A stretch of DNA of 64,000 nt from Gordionus sp. m RMFG-2023 (GCF_954871325.1 NC_088777.1:2482509-2546508), one strand, 5' to 3'; shown: positions 38,701 to 50,686, numbered from the stretch's first letter. The notes: generated from the letters alone by a model not told the origin. Numbers and translations: made by a program.

Positions 38701-41700
38701 ATATAATTATAGTAATTATTGTCAAGAAATCTCATATAGGAATAATCATCGACTTGATCTTTCCTTATTTTCTTAAAATAAAGGGTATTTAACTATTGGT
38801 ATTCTAAACGTATAAATCTGTTATGAATAAAGAAATACGAACACTACATTTTACCTTTAGGCCTGTTTTCCTGTTCTATATTTAAATTTTATTCTATACA
38901 ATTAATTTTATAAAAAATTTTATACCCAAATTGAGAGTAAGATTTTCATTTCCCGTTCCTAATGTAAACAATTATAATTGCTATATAAAAAAAAATTTTT
39001 TTTGGTAAATTTACTTATCCCGATTACAAAATTTGTAACTTAAAAAAATATATATATTAAATGTGAAATTTCTATAAATTGGGTAGATTGTATATACTTT
39101 TAATGTAATAGTCCGTATTCATTAAGTAGTCTATAAGTAATATTTTATTATGTGGTTTCAGGTGAAATTGTTACCTTGTATAACGCTGGTTACATTTTCT
39201 ATAATTATAAAGGTAGGTATTGAGAATTGATTTGTACAATGATATTATTAAATAAAAAATAAAAAGTACAATTCGCAACTTGATATTTATTATTTGGTGC
39301 AAACCTGCTATAGCTTTTATGAAATAGCCACCTAAAATTAATAATATATTTGATTGCAATGTAATTTGAATTTTTTTAATTCACTAAATACCTTCTGTTT
39401 CACAGATAAATCTGGAATTGCCTATATATTTATTTTTAATTTATATATCTTTTATCTCATACAATATAAGTATAGCTTACCATCATTCTCTTTGCAAATC
39501 ATGACATTTGGGTCTGAACAATTGATTATTATTTAAAAAAAATACATTAAATTAGCTATAGTGGTAAGTTTTAAGCAAACAAGTACAATTTTTTACTTAT
39601 AATTTTAAAATATTATTAAGAAGGAAAAGTTTAGTTTCCTTCCCTATATTAAAATAAAACCGGATAAATGAAAAATTTATTTCTTTTAAATTTGTAGAAA
39701 AATTTATTAATTATAAAATACCCAAAATATATTTGTCATGATAAAGCTTTTTCATTAAATAAAACGACTTAAACCAATTGGGCAAACTTTATTTAAAATT
39801 ATAATTATCTATATTATTATTAACATAACAGCAGCGATTGAACGAACCAATATGAACTTCATACATGCACTTTTATATCATGATGGTAAAATTATTTTCC
39901 TGTAAAATTCCTAGTTATTTATCAATCATCAATAGAAAATGTTACAAAAGGATGGGTTAAAAATTTACACCAAAAAAGTTATAAGATATTGAATATGAAA
40001 ATGGGAACTAAAATTAAAATGTAAAAATATAAATGACAAAAAGAGAACAAAAATTATTACGAAAATAATGATTAAAACAATAAAATTATAAGAAATAAAA
40101 TTAATTCAATAAAAATATCTGAAAAAGGAATCATTCCAAAGGAGTGAAAGCGGATGGAGCAAAAAATCTCCAATGTTTATTGTCAGAAATAGGACCTATT
40201 ATAATATATTTAAATAAAGTTCAGAAATTTAATTAATAAATTTAACTATAAATGGATAAAACCATTTACGACAAATTTTTCTTAGATAGATATTAAAAGT
40301 ATATATCAAAAAAAAATTTTTAAGTTGTTGTTACTATGATCCTCTACCATATGAACTATTAACAAAAAAAAATAAATAAAATAAAATAATTATGTTTAAT
40401 CCGATTTTCTGTAAAAGATTAAAAAATTTCAGTGTAATTAACTTTTGTGATACTGTTTATGCTAAACATGGTATTCTAACTTCTATATTCATAAGTTATT
40501 AATAAAGGTTTGGTATATGCATAATTTGCAACACAGCCACCTTCCTCCTTTTAATATCTATGCTGATGAAATTGAAATAAAATAACAAATTACACAAACC
40601 CATAGCTGAACCTCAAGGTATCTTTTTTCAGGATGATAAGTCTCTCATAGTAATGACCATTATTTTGGATATAGTCCCAAGTTACAAGTAATTATTAATA
40701 AATGTAAAACATATAAATGAATATTAGGAATATTTTAAATATACAAGATTCACAACGCACTATAAATATGTTTCTATACAGGAACAAAATGAATAGAACC
40801 AGCAAGTTATTAGTTGGAAACTCCATAACAGCTATTGTTAAAGAAGATTATTATAAGTACCATTATTTATTGAAATGGCAAAATCATTTGATAGGTACAT
40901 CTCTTAAGAATAGAATGGACTCCTTATTGGACTCAAAAAAATGTTGAGTTAAAATTTATCACAAATATCTATTATTTGTGCAATATCTTTTAAGGAAATA
41001 TTAATTTAGTTGACCATGAAAAATTTCAAAAAGTAATGCACCAGAATTTTCTTACAATACCCTCTCCCAATAATACCCTTATCAAATTGGATTTCAAAAA
41101 TGCATTTAATTGTTTATACCATAAATTTTATTAAACTGCATTTACTAAAAATTTCCTGGTTGTTCTAAATCGAGAAACCTGCTTTGGCATTAAAACACCG
41201 CTCCTTTTCCGCTCTCACATTGTAGATTCAGATGATGGTGTCCATTAGGCAGATTCCCGTAGATCTCTTCTCCTTTGTATATAGATATAGGTTACCTTGA
41301 CCAGGATATCAAAACTAAATTTGACTTGAACCTTAACATTTGGTATCTTGATGATGTAACTATCTATGGTTATACACTTATAGTTATAAAAGCTCTAAAA
41401 AATTTTGAGAACAGTTCAAAAATCATAGACATAATCTTAAAACAATTGACATAAATCTGTTTTCTATAAAACAATACAATACATATTAACCTGTTGTTAA
41501 ATTTTTTTTAAAACCTAACTTTTTTAAGCTCGGCCTTAGCTAACCATCTCCCTTTTAAAGATTCTATAAATAAGCTTGAATATCCAAAACATTCTCACCA
41601 CATCAAAGCCTCTATAAAATTTGAATGCTTATGTTTTAAAATATTACATACATATATATTATGCATCCTCTTTTTTTTACAAGAATTCAATCAGTGTTTG

Positions 41701-44700
41701 GAGTCTTTATTTAAAACTAGTGTTGTTAAAAAACCCGATTTGGTTGGACTTTTAATTACAGGCCGATTAAGATTTTAGTCAAATAAAAACCTCAATATTT
41801 AGAAAATAGAGGTCCAAATCTTTCTGCCAACTATGAGCAAAATTTCTAGGCTTACATAATGTTATTTTGGCTAAAATTTTGTTTCATTTTAAAAATTCTG
41901 GAAATAAGCCAACTTCCTTTTACAAAGGGTTACTTACTTATTAATCCATCATACTTTGTCACTTTTATTTTTCTTATTTCTACTAATTCTCTAATATCTA
42001 TCCTAATCTCTTTTGATGATAACCTGCGACATCAGGCTCTTATTATGTGGTGTGTTTAGATGTATACAATATTTTCTGATATTATAATTATCAAAAACAT
42101 TTTTTTTTACCTTTAATTACAAAATCCTATTTAATATTATCCAAATTTTCTCTTTCATAGAAACATTCAGCTCTTTCGAAATTGATAAAATAGGTGGCAT
42201 AAGTGTTTAAAAGCCTTGCCCAGTAAAAACTTAAAAAACCTATGTTAAGGTCAGACATGATTAAATTATATTAAATGTCAGAATCGTTAATAGTCTCATT
42301 CATCAATAAATAAATTCTCCAGCTTGTTCCTAACAAGACTCGAATCCCCAATATCATAGATTAGACACCTTATAATGATAGCTTATGACAGATGGCCTTA
42401 CAACTTTTCCATGGGCTCTTAATAAATTTCTCATCTGAGATTATTACGATACCATTTTTACTACAAATGTTAATAGTAACATATTTACTCAATCACAAAT
42501 CTCATTTTTACCCCAAACAACCATGGATATTTTTATCTTAACGTTTTAAACTTTGGCTCATAAATCGAAATCTAAGCATTTAGAAGCCATAGGTATTATT
42601 ATTTTTAGACAGATAAATACAAATAGAAATATTTAAATATTACTTATTTAGTTACTTACTTACTTTCTTTTTTTCTTTCTTTCTTTCTTTTTTCTTTTCC
42701 TCTATCTTTCTTTATAATACTTCCTTCTCTTCTCTTCTCTTCTCTTCTCTTCTCTTCTCTTCTCTTCTCTTCTCTTCTCTTCTCTTCTCTTCTCTTCTCT
42801 TCTCTTCTCTTCTCTTCTCTTCTCTTCTCTTCTCTTCTCTTCTCTTCATTCCTCTCCTCTTCTCTTTCTTTTCTTCTTATCTCTTCTTTCTTTAAAAATA
42901 TATATCAAATATTAAAAGTAAAATAAAACAAAATTAAAATTTTAGAAAGTCTTATTTTATATATAAAATAAGATTGTTATGTTTACTTTTCAACCATTGG
43001 ATTCCTATGATTAATATTATTTTTTATTATAAAAATAATTTATAATCCCAAGTTCAATTAAACGATTTTAACTTTTTTTTCAACTAAGTATTAAAGCAAC
43101 ATTTATTCACATAAGTTATAAGACGCTAATTTAAGAAAATATTGATTATAGCACATCATTAATCATAGTTATGATTATTTACATACAATATTAACTTTAT
43201 TATGTGAAAATGATAATATTTAATAGTTCCTATCCCATGTTAAATAATAATGATATGGTCAGAAAGCTAATTTAATAAAATTCCGATCAAATAATGTTCA
43301 GAAGGAACCAACAAATATTAAAATCGAACTGCAAAGTCAATAAAGGAAACATGTAGATTTATTAAATTAATATATTATAATCCAATAATATGAATTTCCT
43401 TTCTTGTTCTTAGTAAATTAACATAAGTCTATTACAAATTGATGATATATAGTGATATATAAAAATATAATATTGCTTAATTACCATTGTGCTGTATAAA
43501 GAATGGTTCAGACTCTGAAATTATTACGAAGATTAAAATCATCATAAATCAGAAATTGATTATAGAAGTTTATTTATATTTTTGTACTTCTAGACAGAAT
43601 ACTGATAGAAGAGGTTATTGCTATAATTTATTAAATTGATTAAGAACCCAATTATTTAAATTATATTATATACCTGGTCCACGATACATTTCTGTTTTTC
43701 CTAAAAAACAAAAAAAATATTGTATATTGTTTTGATTATCTTAATTATGTATGAAAACTGTAAAGTAACGTATATAAAAGCAGCGTCTTTAGTAATAATA
43801 TTTTCTTGAAAAAAAAGGTAGGCCATTCGTTACTTGTTTTAAAATGAAACGAGTAACCCGTTTTTTTTGTGTAACGATAATGCAAAAGGTTATTCGTTAC
43901 TTTCTAAAAATACGGAAAAAATATGTTTTATCTTATTATAGATTTGACTTTCTATCGCCATTTATATATAAATCGGATTACATCCCATTTGAAGCCTTCT
44001 TTTTTAGGAGCCAACAAACTGTTTTTAAACCTTTTTAATTTCTTTATTTTTTTAGAAATATACTTATAATGTATTTATGTTTTAATATATATAATATTAT
44101 ATTAAATTTAATATTTTTTAATCATTATATTCCTTTAAAACATTACATATTAGTATAAAATTATAATATCTTATTAATATATTATTATATATATATTTCA
44201 TCAAAATTTTAAATTATAATATGTTAAAATATATATTATATATATTCATAATTTTAAATCAAAATATATTAAAATATAAGAACATAAAATTATGTATTAA
44301 GTTTTTTTTATAATAAAATTCATTCCTTAAATATTGATAAATTCCCCCAATAATTATTTTTATTAAATATACTAACAACCCTCATATCCTCTACGCCAAT
44401 TGAATGGGTGTTTAGCACAACGTATGCTGTGTTGAACACTAAGTGCTCTTGTTTATCTAATTAAAATTTTGAAAATAAATTGTTGTTATAAATGATTAGA
44501 AATTATCACAAAAAGATCTTATCTAATATTATATTATCTATATATAATTTTTTTTATCTATGAAAAATAAAAAAAAATATTAATATTACTGAAAAAATGT
44601 CATTATACTATATTTGGTATATAATGACATTTTTTTTAAATTCATCATTAAGAAGTTACACTTTTTTTGTCATCATTTTGATATCTATTTTACATTTTTT

Positions 44701-47700
44701 TTAAATCTCTTTCTTCATCAATGAACAATTTCATATATAAAAATTTTATGAGCTATTAACATGTGAATAAAATTTTAAAGTATCTATTAACATGTTATTA
44801 GAATTAAAATATCCATAAACATGTTAATGAAAATTTATATTAAAACAAAATGTAAAATGATTTTTGGAAATAAAAAATATAAATGAAATATTTATGTGGC
44901 GTTATAACAAAAACAAATTGAAGTTACACTTTTAGGATATAAAACAAAAAATTATTATAAACAAATATTTAGTATTTTTCAAGGAAGGCGTTATTTTTTT
45001 TTGAATACCGAAATGTGTTCCTTTTTTACAAGGTTACAAGTAATTGTAACGCTTTACTTTTTTTATACTTAACAAGAATCGACTTTATTTTTTCTAGCAA
45101 CGTTTACGGCACTAATATTGTGAGATTATAATTAAAGTGTATGTTGGGATAGAGTACATAACTATCCTGTCACAACAATATCGAATTTGCACGGCATTGT
45201 TCTCTACTAATAAAAAAATCTCAATAGACTTATCAGTAAAAAAGTAGAAACTACCAAAACCCATTATAATATTGATTATAATCTTTCTATCTTGTGGAAG
45301 ATTTCATTATCATATAACTATTATATATATATATAATTTGATTATTTTTTTTATTTCCATCATTATAATATATAAACTAATATATATTTATCTTGTATAT
45401 TACCTTTTTAGTATACATTATTTTTTTATGTTTTTGTCTATCTAAACCTAATCTCTCATTTATTAATTTTTTTAAAATAATTTTACATCATATTGCAAAT
45501 ATCATTATATATATTTTTTAGAACATTTATATGATATTAATAATCGTTTGTATACTAAAATATTAAATGCCAATTTTAAAAATATTTATTATATTAATCT
45601 AATTATGATTACCTAGATATACTATGAGGGTCCCAGTTATATTATCTAGATTTGATAAAACATGATTAATATGGAAATAATTAGATTTTGAATTTAAAAT
45701 TTTTTTTAAAAATATAACAAATTATTGGAAAATTTGAATTTACTAATAGTGAAACTCTTTATTTTTAACGAACGCGGTTCATGTTTTCAACGTTTATTTT
45801 TGTAAAAAAAAACATTAATATTTCATTCAAATTTTTACTAATATATATTTTTTTTAATTATTTGACTAAAAAAAATTTCGCAGTTTAGTAATATCAAAAC
45901 CATTTCATTAATTTTTATCCAGTAAATTGTTTAAGTTCAATTTTTCTAAATTCTTTCATCCTATATAGTGGAAGCACATCTCATAGGATATTTCATCGTA
46001 AGGAAAGAAGGTTTTGGTTATAAATCTCAGTAAGATAATATTGTTAACTAGGGAATTGAATATCTGATATTGATTTACCAATCTGACAAAGATCATCAGC
46101 AAAATCAAGAAAATTTGAATCTCCATTTATTAACCGTTTAGAGCATAATAATTTAACATTTTTTATAATACTATTTATAATAAAATTAAATAATAAGGGA
46201 TAATGCATATCTTTGTTTCAGCCCTATTTTTAATGGGATTTTTGAAGAGTATCGACCATCATAGATAAGTTGGACTATAATTTTTAGAGTTAATATACTT
46301 ATCTCACCCACGGCCATCCATAAACTAGAAGGAATAATGGAATTGAAAGCTTTCGTAAAAAGCAGTGCAGCGATTAACAATTAACTTTTATATATTTTTA
46401 ACGCAAGAATGTCTTCGAGTGAATTAAGACCTTTTTTAAACCATACCATAGAGTTAACATAGTAAGGCAACAATCGGTTAAAGTCTGTTTATAATGATAT
46501 TCCCAATTTCTTATAAACCACCTAATTTAACCAGTCTTCCACCAAATGTTGGTTCCTTGTCTTGATGTTAAAGTTGGCTGTTAACAAATCAAATTGACAA
46601 GTCTCTTCCTGCCATACTCTGTTTATAATTAGGAATAGAAGTTCCATAAACAACGTTGGATCAGTCTTCAGGAACTTACTATAAATAACAACTTAGCCAC
46701 AAGCCTTGTGATTTTTTAGCTTTTTTATCATCTCGCTTTCAATAGAAGAGAGAATCTATCTGTATTCATAATCTATGTAGTAGATAATAATTTAATGTAT
46801 GACTGGGATGGAGTCTCAATACAAAGTTTGTATTATTAAATTATATTGTTTTTGTAAGATATTGTCTCCTGTTTTTAAAGTCAGCATAATAAAAAAATCT
46901 GATATTTAACTATCTCTAAAAAATGATATTATATGTAATCATTAAATACTTCTTTAATTTTACAAAAATTTGGAAATGATTATATCCAATCTCAGGTTTA
47001 ATTTATTTCTCAGAATGATTATAGAAATTGTATTTTTAAATAATGGGCTTTTTCCCAAGATAATATCTTAAATTAAAATATTCAAACATTCTATAAGTTT
47101 GTTCTCTAATTTATTTTTGTGATTAATTTTGAAATCCAGTAATCTCCTGATGTTGGGAGAAAAGAAAAGTATTACAGATATACCAAAAACCTGAAGAGCA
47201 AATTTTAAGTTTAAAAAATATTTATTATCAAACTTTAATTTTTCCCTTATGAAATGCAATATTTGCTTGGCGCAATTTATTAGTAGCTCATAATCTTTCA
47301 AGCACTAGCAGTTTATATTAATTGTATAAACCTTCATTCTATTAATTATGAATGATAAATAATAAGCCAAATTTAATGTAAATAGCTACATTATTTATTA
47401 AAATTTCTTCTTGAGCAAAAAGATTTAATAATTTTAACATGTGACATGCATCGTAATAATTTAGTTTTTCAGAATTATTACATTTTGTTGTAGAATATAT
47501 GGAATTATATTATTAGGATCCACACCAAGAATTCTCCCCATATTTTTTTTATATGGTTTAACATATAACTCTTGTTTCATTTATATTAAACAATGCATTT
47601 CTCACTAAATTTGTTAAGAAATCAAAATTTATTTGTGAAGCAAGAAAATAAGCATTGGAATCTGTGGCAAATATCCATAATTTTATTTGTTTTATTAGGA

Positions 47701-50686
47701 TTTGAACTCTAACTTGTAAAATAATAAAAAAACACAATAATTTGAAATTTTAGTCTAAAATAAAAATTATTAGGTATTGAATTTTGGGTAATTTTAATAA
47801 AAATTATTGGTAAATATTTAATAAATAAAAAAAAGTAGAAAGAAAAATGATTTTGGGTACAAACCCGAAGACATGTTAACTGAGGTGTGGACCCCTTCCA
47901 TAAAACTCTTAGCTATGATATTACGATTACAAACATATAATATAATATATATTTTCAATTCTATTCATATATTTCTATTTAATTGAATAAACATTAAAAA
48001 CGATTGCGTTCGTCGAAAAAAAAAGAAAACCATTTCAAAAAATATAACATTTTTGCTAGTGTTGTTAAACAGTTCAATATGAGCCGATTTTTAAAAACGG
48101 CTAACTTAATATTTTCTTCCAGAAAAATATTATGCAAGCCTACAGATTTTGCTCATAGATGATGCATAGAATTGAACATTTATTGATGAAATCTCGACTC
48201 TTAGTCAATATTTTCTAGGCTATAAAGTTGAATTAGTCGTTTCTAAAAATTCGGATTAAATCGAGCCTTTAATATCAATTTGTTAATGGCATTGATTTGG
48301 CCAAAATTTATTCATTTTTATAAATAAAAAAATATTTACATAAGAGTTTTACACCCGAACCTAAATCTAAAAAACAAATTTTTTAAAAAAATAATATATA
48401 AATTACATTTTTATAAGAATGTAAGAAGAAATTTATTTTAAAGTTTAACAATATTTATAATAATTGTTTTTGTTTCAAATGAATAAGGCTTAATTAATTC
48501 TACTTTTTTTAAGTACGAGTGCTGAATGATCTATTAATATAAAATATCATCATTATTATAAATTGTTATATAAAATTAAGCGATTCAAAAAAAAAACTGT
48601 GTAAAAAAAAACTTTTTAACCTTAATAACGAATATAAAAGTATAAGCAAAACTTTCCTAACCTTATTTACGTTATAAAAAAAATTATGGCTCATCATATC
48701 GATCTTTCTTTGTTATTTACTAACAAAATTTATCATGCAATTAAGAGAAAATTCTTTTAATTTTAGCAAGTGGCAAAGGGTTCTATAGAGTTAGTTTTGT
48801 AAATTTTTTTTGCTGAATTTCAATCTGGGCAATTACAATAGAAGGTCAAAAAAATATTTATAGCTCCTCCTACTTGTCTAGCCTAATCTAATCTATTTAA
48901 TAGTAAACACCCGTGATTATCTCAAAAGGCTTAGCAGTCCGTAAATTAACAGAAGAAAATATCAGATATTTTTTTACTCTTGAAATCTCTTACTTAAAAC
49001 AAAGGATGTTTAAAATGGGAGGGGGGGGATAAATATCAAGTTTGTGTAAGATTTTTTTCATGTTATTCTCTTCATATAAAATTTAATATTGGGAATCAAG
49101 ATATGGACAAATCTTTGATTTTATGGTTAAAGAATTTTTGTCAAATGTTGTATTATGTTTCTTTATTTCAATCGTTTATTTTAAGAGAGATAAATGGAAA
49201 TAAGTTAAAATGTATAGCTATATTTTTTTTATTATATATGATGTAATATTATGATGGAGTTTGTTCAATTAAGAAACTAACAAATTAATTTAATATATAA
49301 CAACAAATAAATTTAATTTTATTTTATTTAATACAAAAGTAAAAAGGTTAATAAATAATTATATTATAAAATTAACAGCATTAAAAAAGTGAAATATATA
49401 AACTGAAAAATAAAACTTTAATTCACATTTCTCTCCATTCTTTTTTAAACATTCACAATCAAAATTCATACTTATTTTAAAAATATTTTGCGTTTCCTTA
49501 AATATATTTTAAAATAATATTTGAAGATTTTTCAAACTCTGATTATCACAATTGCCTTCCAAGTCCATTAAACATTATATCTCTGTCTTCAATTTTAGTA
49601 CCAAATTTTTATCAAATCACATGGAAAATAATGATACATTTAACTTTAATATACTACTCACATACTTAATTTTGCTTTCAAAAAGATTAATTTTTTATCT
49701 AAGCATGATAAGTTAGATTAAATATTAATGTTAAAGATTTGAAAAGATTTATAAAATAGCTCAAGCCAGATTATAAAAAATTTCGGTGATCTTGAATCTC
49801 TGAGCATCTAATCCCACCTATATGACATTTCTCCAAATCAAATAAGTGATATAATTAATTTAACAAGTGCATTATGTTAATGCATAATTGGGTTATATAT
49901 AATCACTAAATTTTACCTATAGGTCTATTTCCTTGTTCTTTATTAATATTTAAAAAGTTACAAAATTTATTTTTTAGGAAAATTTAAAATACCTATGTTA
50001 AGAGTAAGGACTTCATTTGTCAAACCTAAAATCATTCAATTATTTGGTAAATAAAAATTAAGTATTCCTAAATTTACTTATTCCTAGCTCAAAATTTGAA
50101 TTATCTTAAGATATTTTAAAATAAGATAAATATTATATATAAAATAAGGTAAATATTATATATAAAATAAGATAAATATTATATATAAAATAAGATAAAT
50201 ATTATATATAAAATAAGATAAATATTATATATAAAATAATAAATTAGATTAATAATAATATACTGATATATCCGATTATATGGTTATATTGATAAAAGCC
50301 ATCTATACAAAAATATAAACATTATAACCATAATTCTTTTTCTTATTCTTGAAATGCTCACCTTCTACAACTTTATAGTAAGGAACTATATATGTCAATT
50401 TTTATTTAAACAGAATGTAAATATATATTAAGATGATAATATGATTATTAAACGATTCACAACTTGAATAATTATTTATAACCTTTTTTTATTATATTTA
50501 TAGTATTGCCATCTAAAACTATAATTATATTTGATTGAATAAATGTAAACATTTGTAATATAAATATAATACTTCTTTGTTCACATTCGTGGCCTATTTT
50601 TATTATTTAACATGTTTATTTTTTTTATATAAAGTAATTAATAATAAATTAAAATAACTTACGGTTACAAATTTGTACATTTGGAA
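26637..50686 (-). CDS. micro-exon gene with four tandem eight-exon blocks (novel)
   Basis: Thirty-two exons of 21-45 nt plus a terminal exon span 24 kb. Every internal exon is a multiple of three, begins with the last two bases of a codon and ends with the first base of one (phase 1-1), and has AG/GT borders. The same eight exon types recur in the same order in four blocks totalling 225, 228, 228 and 231 nt: 304 codons with no stop, junction codons included. Equivalent exons share residues (Q-E-N-R/K-P, N-G-T-L-I-I, L-T-L-N-L, F-R-G-P, K-P-x-L-I-Q-H-N) and intron starts (GTAAATTTAG, GTAAAATTT, GTAAGCTAT), showing block duplication. No known domain is recognised. The protein looks polar with short beta-prone segments and one Cys per block at a fixed place. 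No signal-peptide exon was found, so the 5' end is unknown. Symmetric micro-exons are known from schistosome MEGs and, in different phase, aphid bicycle genes, both secreted; secretion here is inference. Confidence 0.82.
27064..29882 (-). CDS. micro-exon block 4 (variant order, 77 residues)
   Basis: Exons: E0 29838-29882 (ETIIVCMKIPPYNT, 45 nt, the longest), E1 29674-29697 (GAIIITT), E2 29361-29384 (ENLLIAI), E3 29278-29307 (SRDKITINI), E4 29213-29233 (QENEIA), E5 27896-27931 (KIKNGTLKISL), E7 27167-27190 (KYLVQQN, donor GTAAGTATA), E8 27064-27090 (GIGILLGC). No E6 equivalent is visible between E5 and E7; an additional type, E8, follows E7. Junction codons give N, D, R, E, E, A, E. Confidence 0.75.
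27191..27895. other. intron between block-4 exons E5 and E7
   Basis: AT-rich. The part 27191-27500 contains repeated CTCAGAA/TTCTCAGG words and is paralogous to 56400-56650. No E6 exon is visible. Confidence 0.5.
28829..29125 (+). other. unrecognised 98-codon frame in an intron
   Basis: An ATG frame of 98 codons on the strand opposite the micro-exon gene, rich in F, I, K and N as expected from base composition. No family or motif is seen, and a 75-codon frame overlaps on the other strand. Probably chance in AT-rich intron DNA. Confidence 0.12.
29883..31731. other. intron between blocks 3 and 4
   Basis: AT-rich. A GC-richer stretch at 30640-30860 has a broken minus-strand coding signal that may be LINE debris. 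No further micro-exon was found. Confidence 0.4.
31732..36083 (-). CDS. micro-exon block 3 (8 exons, 76 residues)
   Basis: Exons: E0 36051-36083 (ANVIICRFNQ), E1 35877-35903 (GNTIITTS), E2 35567-35590 (PNLVIGI), E3 35486-35518 (SENKTLTLNL), E4 35410-35430 (QENKPR), E5 33259-33291 (QLNGTLIITL), E6 31904-31930 (NTEIFRGP), E7 31732-31761 (VKPCLIQHN). Junction codons give N, A, R, E, D, G, N. Exon lengths are identical to block 2 (33, 27, 24, 33, 21, 33, 27, 30 nt). Confidence 0.83.
31931..33258. other. intron between block-3 exons E5 and E6
   Basis: AT-rich intron. It carries a 75-codon plus-strand frame at 32854-33081 (contains NPFFSVHERIKENTRF) of no recognised family. Confidence 0.4.
33292..35409. 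other. intron between block-3 exons E4 and E5
   Basis: AT-rich intron. A degraded E6-like stretch (TAATCCACGAAATC) occurs near 33953 without a usable donor. Confidence 0.4.
37118..37317. mobile_element. MITE, TAGTGTTGTTAA family copy
   Basis: Both ends carry diverged copies of a ~50-bp inverted repeat containing ATTTTTAAAGATGGCTAACTC on the left and its complement GAGTTGGTCATTTTTAAAAATT on the right. It lies in the intron before block 3. Confidence 0.6.
37369..39513 (-). CDS. micro-exon block 2 (8 exons, 76 residues)
   Basis: Exons: E0 39481-39513 (PNVMICKEND, donor GTAAGC), E1 39305-39331 (GYFIKAIA), E2 39015-39038 (TNFVIGI), E3 38926-38958 (TGNENLTLNL), E4 38855-38875 (QENRPK), E5 37717-37749 (DVNGTITISL), E6 37537-37563 (QTKRFRGS), E7 37369-37398 (AKPYLLNYN). 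Junction codons give G, V, R, E, E, G, D. This is the most compact block (2.1 kb). Confidence 0.83.
40950..41480 (+). mobile_element. retroelement reverse-transcriptase remnant with Y-L-D-D box
   Basis: RT motif A can be read at 41079-41111 (LIKLDFKNAFN) and motif C at 41341-41370 (WYLDDVTIYG), spaced as in an RT palm, with a decayed motif B between. W-Y-L-D-D together with L-D-x-K-N-A-F-N marks an RT lineage different from the RTE and Gypsy copies elsewhere here; class not determined. Heavily decayed. Confidence 0.6.
41718..41870. mobile_element. MITE, TAGTGTTGTTAA family, partial copy
   Basis: It starts TAGTGTTGTTAAA. The right part (CTATGAGCAAAATTTCTAGG) is the inverted counterpart of sequence in the copy at 48057-48287. 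Confidence 0.5.
42723..42847. repeat. (TTCTC)n microsatellite, about 25 units
   Basis: An almost perfect run of the 5-mer TTCTC embedded in a longer pyrimidine tract (42660-42890). Confidence 0.97.
43485..50686 (-). CDS. micro-exon block 1 (8 exons, 75 residues)
   Basis: Exons, 5' to 3' on the minus strand: E0 50663-50686 (PNVQICN), E1 50483-50512 (GNTINIIKK), E2 50078-50104 (NSNFELGI), E3 49993-50025 (LTNEVLTLNI), E4 49917-49937 (QGNRPI), E5 45613-45645 (NITGTLIVYL), E6 43674-43700 (KTEMYRGP), E7 43485-43514 (SEPFFIQHN). Split codons between them give H, D, S, E, D, G, E. Introns E4-E5 and E5-E6 are long and hold LINE and MITE debris. A possible extra 9-nt exon (TTGTAGAAG, donor GTGAGC) lies between E1 and E2 near 50365 but has no counterpart in other blocks. 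Confidence 0.8.
43758..45066. other. possible decayed DNA transposon with GTTAC-rich ends
   Basis: At the left are inverted words CGTTACTTGTTT and AAACGAGTAAC (43830-43860); at the right GTTACAAGTAATTGTAACG (about 45030). A hairpin (arms GTGTTTAGCACA/TGTGTTGAACAC, 44414-44445) lies between. The boundaries do not align cleanly. Confidence 0.3.
45960..46700 (-). mobile_element. LINE reverse-transcriptase fragment
   Basis: The frame 46186-46380 gives LFTKAFNSIIPSSLW (motif A region, catalytic D replaced) and IPLKIGLKQRYALSLII (motif B, R-Y instead of G-D). After a frame change, FLDFADDLCQIGKS (motif C) follows near 46090. It lies on the same strand as the micro-exon gene, inside an intron of block 1. 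Degenerate catalytic residues show it is dead. A 77-codon frame just upstream (47068-47301) may belong to it but is not recognised. Confidence 0.7.
48057..48287. mobile_element. MITE, TAGTGTTGTTAA family, near-complete copy
   Basis: It starts TAGTGTTGTTAAACAG. Sub-terminal CCGATTTTTAAAAACGGCTA on the left is mirrored by TAGTCGTTTCTAAAAATTCGG on the right. The unit lacks coding capacity. Confidence 0.7.
48288..49916. other. intron between block-1 exons E4 and E5, 5' part
   Basis: AT-rich with a (G)10 tract at about 49020. No recognisable element. Confidence 0.4.
50128..50240. repeat. 23-bp tandem repeat, about five units
   Basis: Repeats of TAAAATAAGATAAATATTAT plus ATA, nearly identical, in the intron between E1 and E2 of block 1. 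Confidence 0.9.

Larger units (their letters stand above)
39514..43484. other. intron between blocks 1 and 2
   Basis: About 4 kb with a reverse-transcriptase remnant on the opposite strand (40950-41480), a MITE copy (41718-41870) and the (TTCTC)n microsatellite. A 76-codon plus-strand frame at 40717-40947 is not recognised. No micro-exon found. Confidence 0.5.

Noticed and set aside
50270-50320. Additional E1-like exon (TATAG followed by ATGGCTTTTATC)
   Set aside because: No donor follows in phase; probably a decayed copy or chance.
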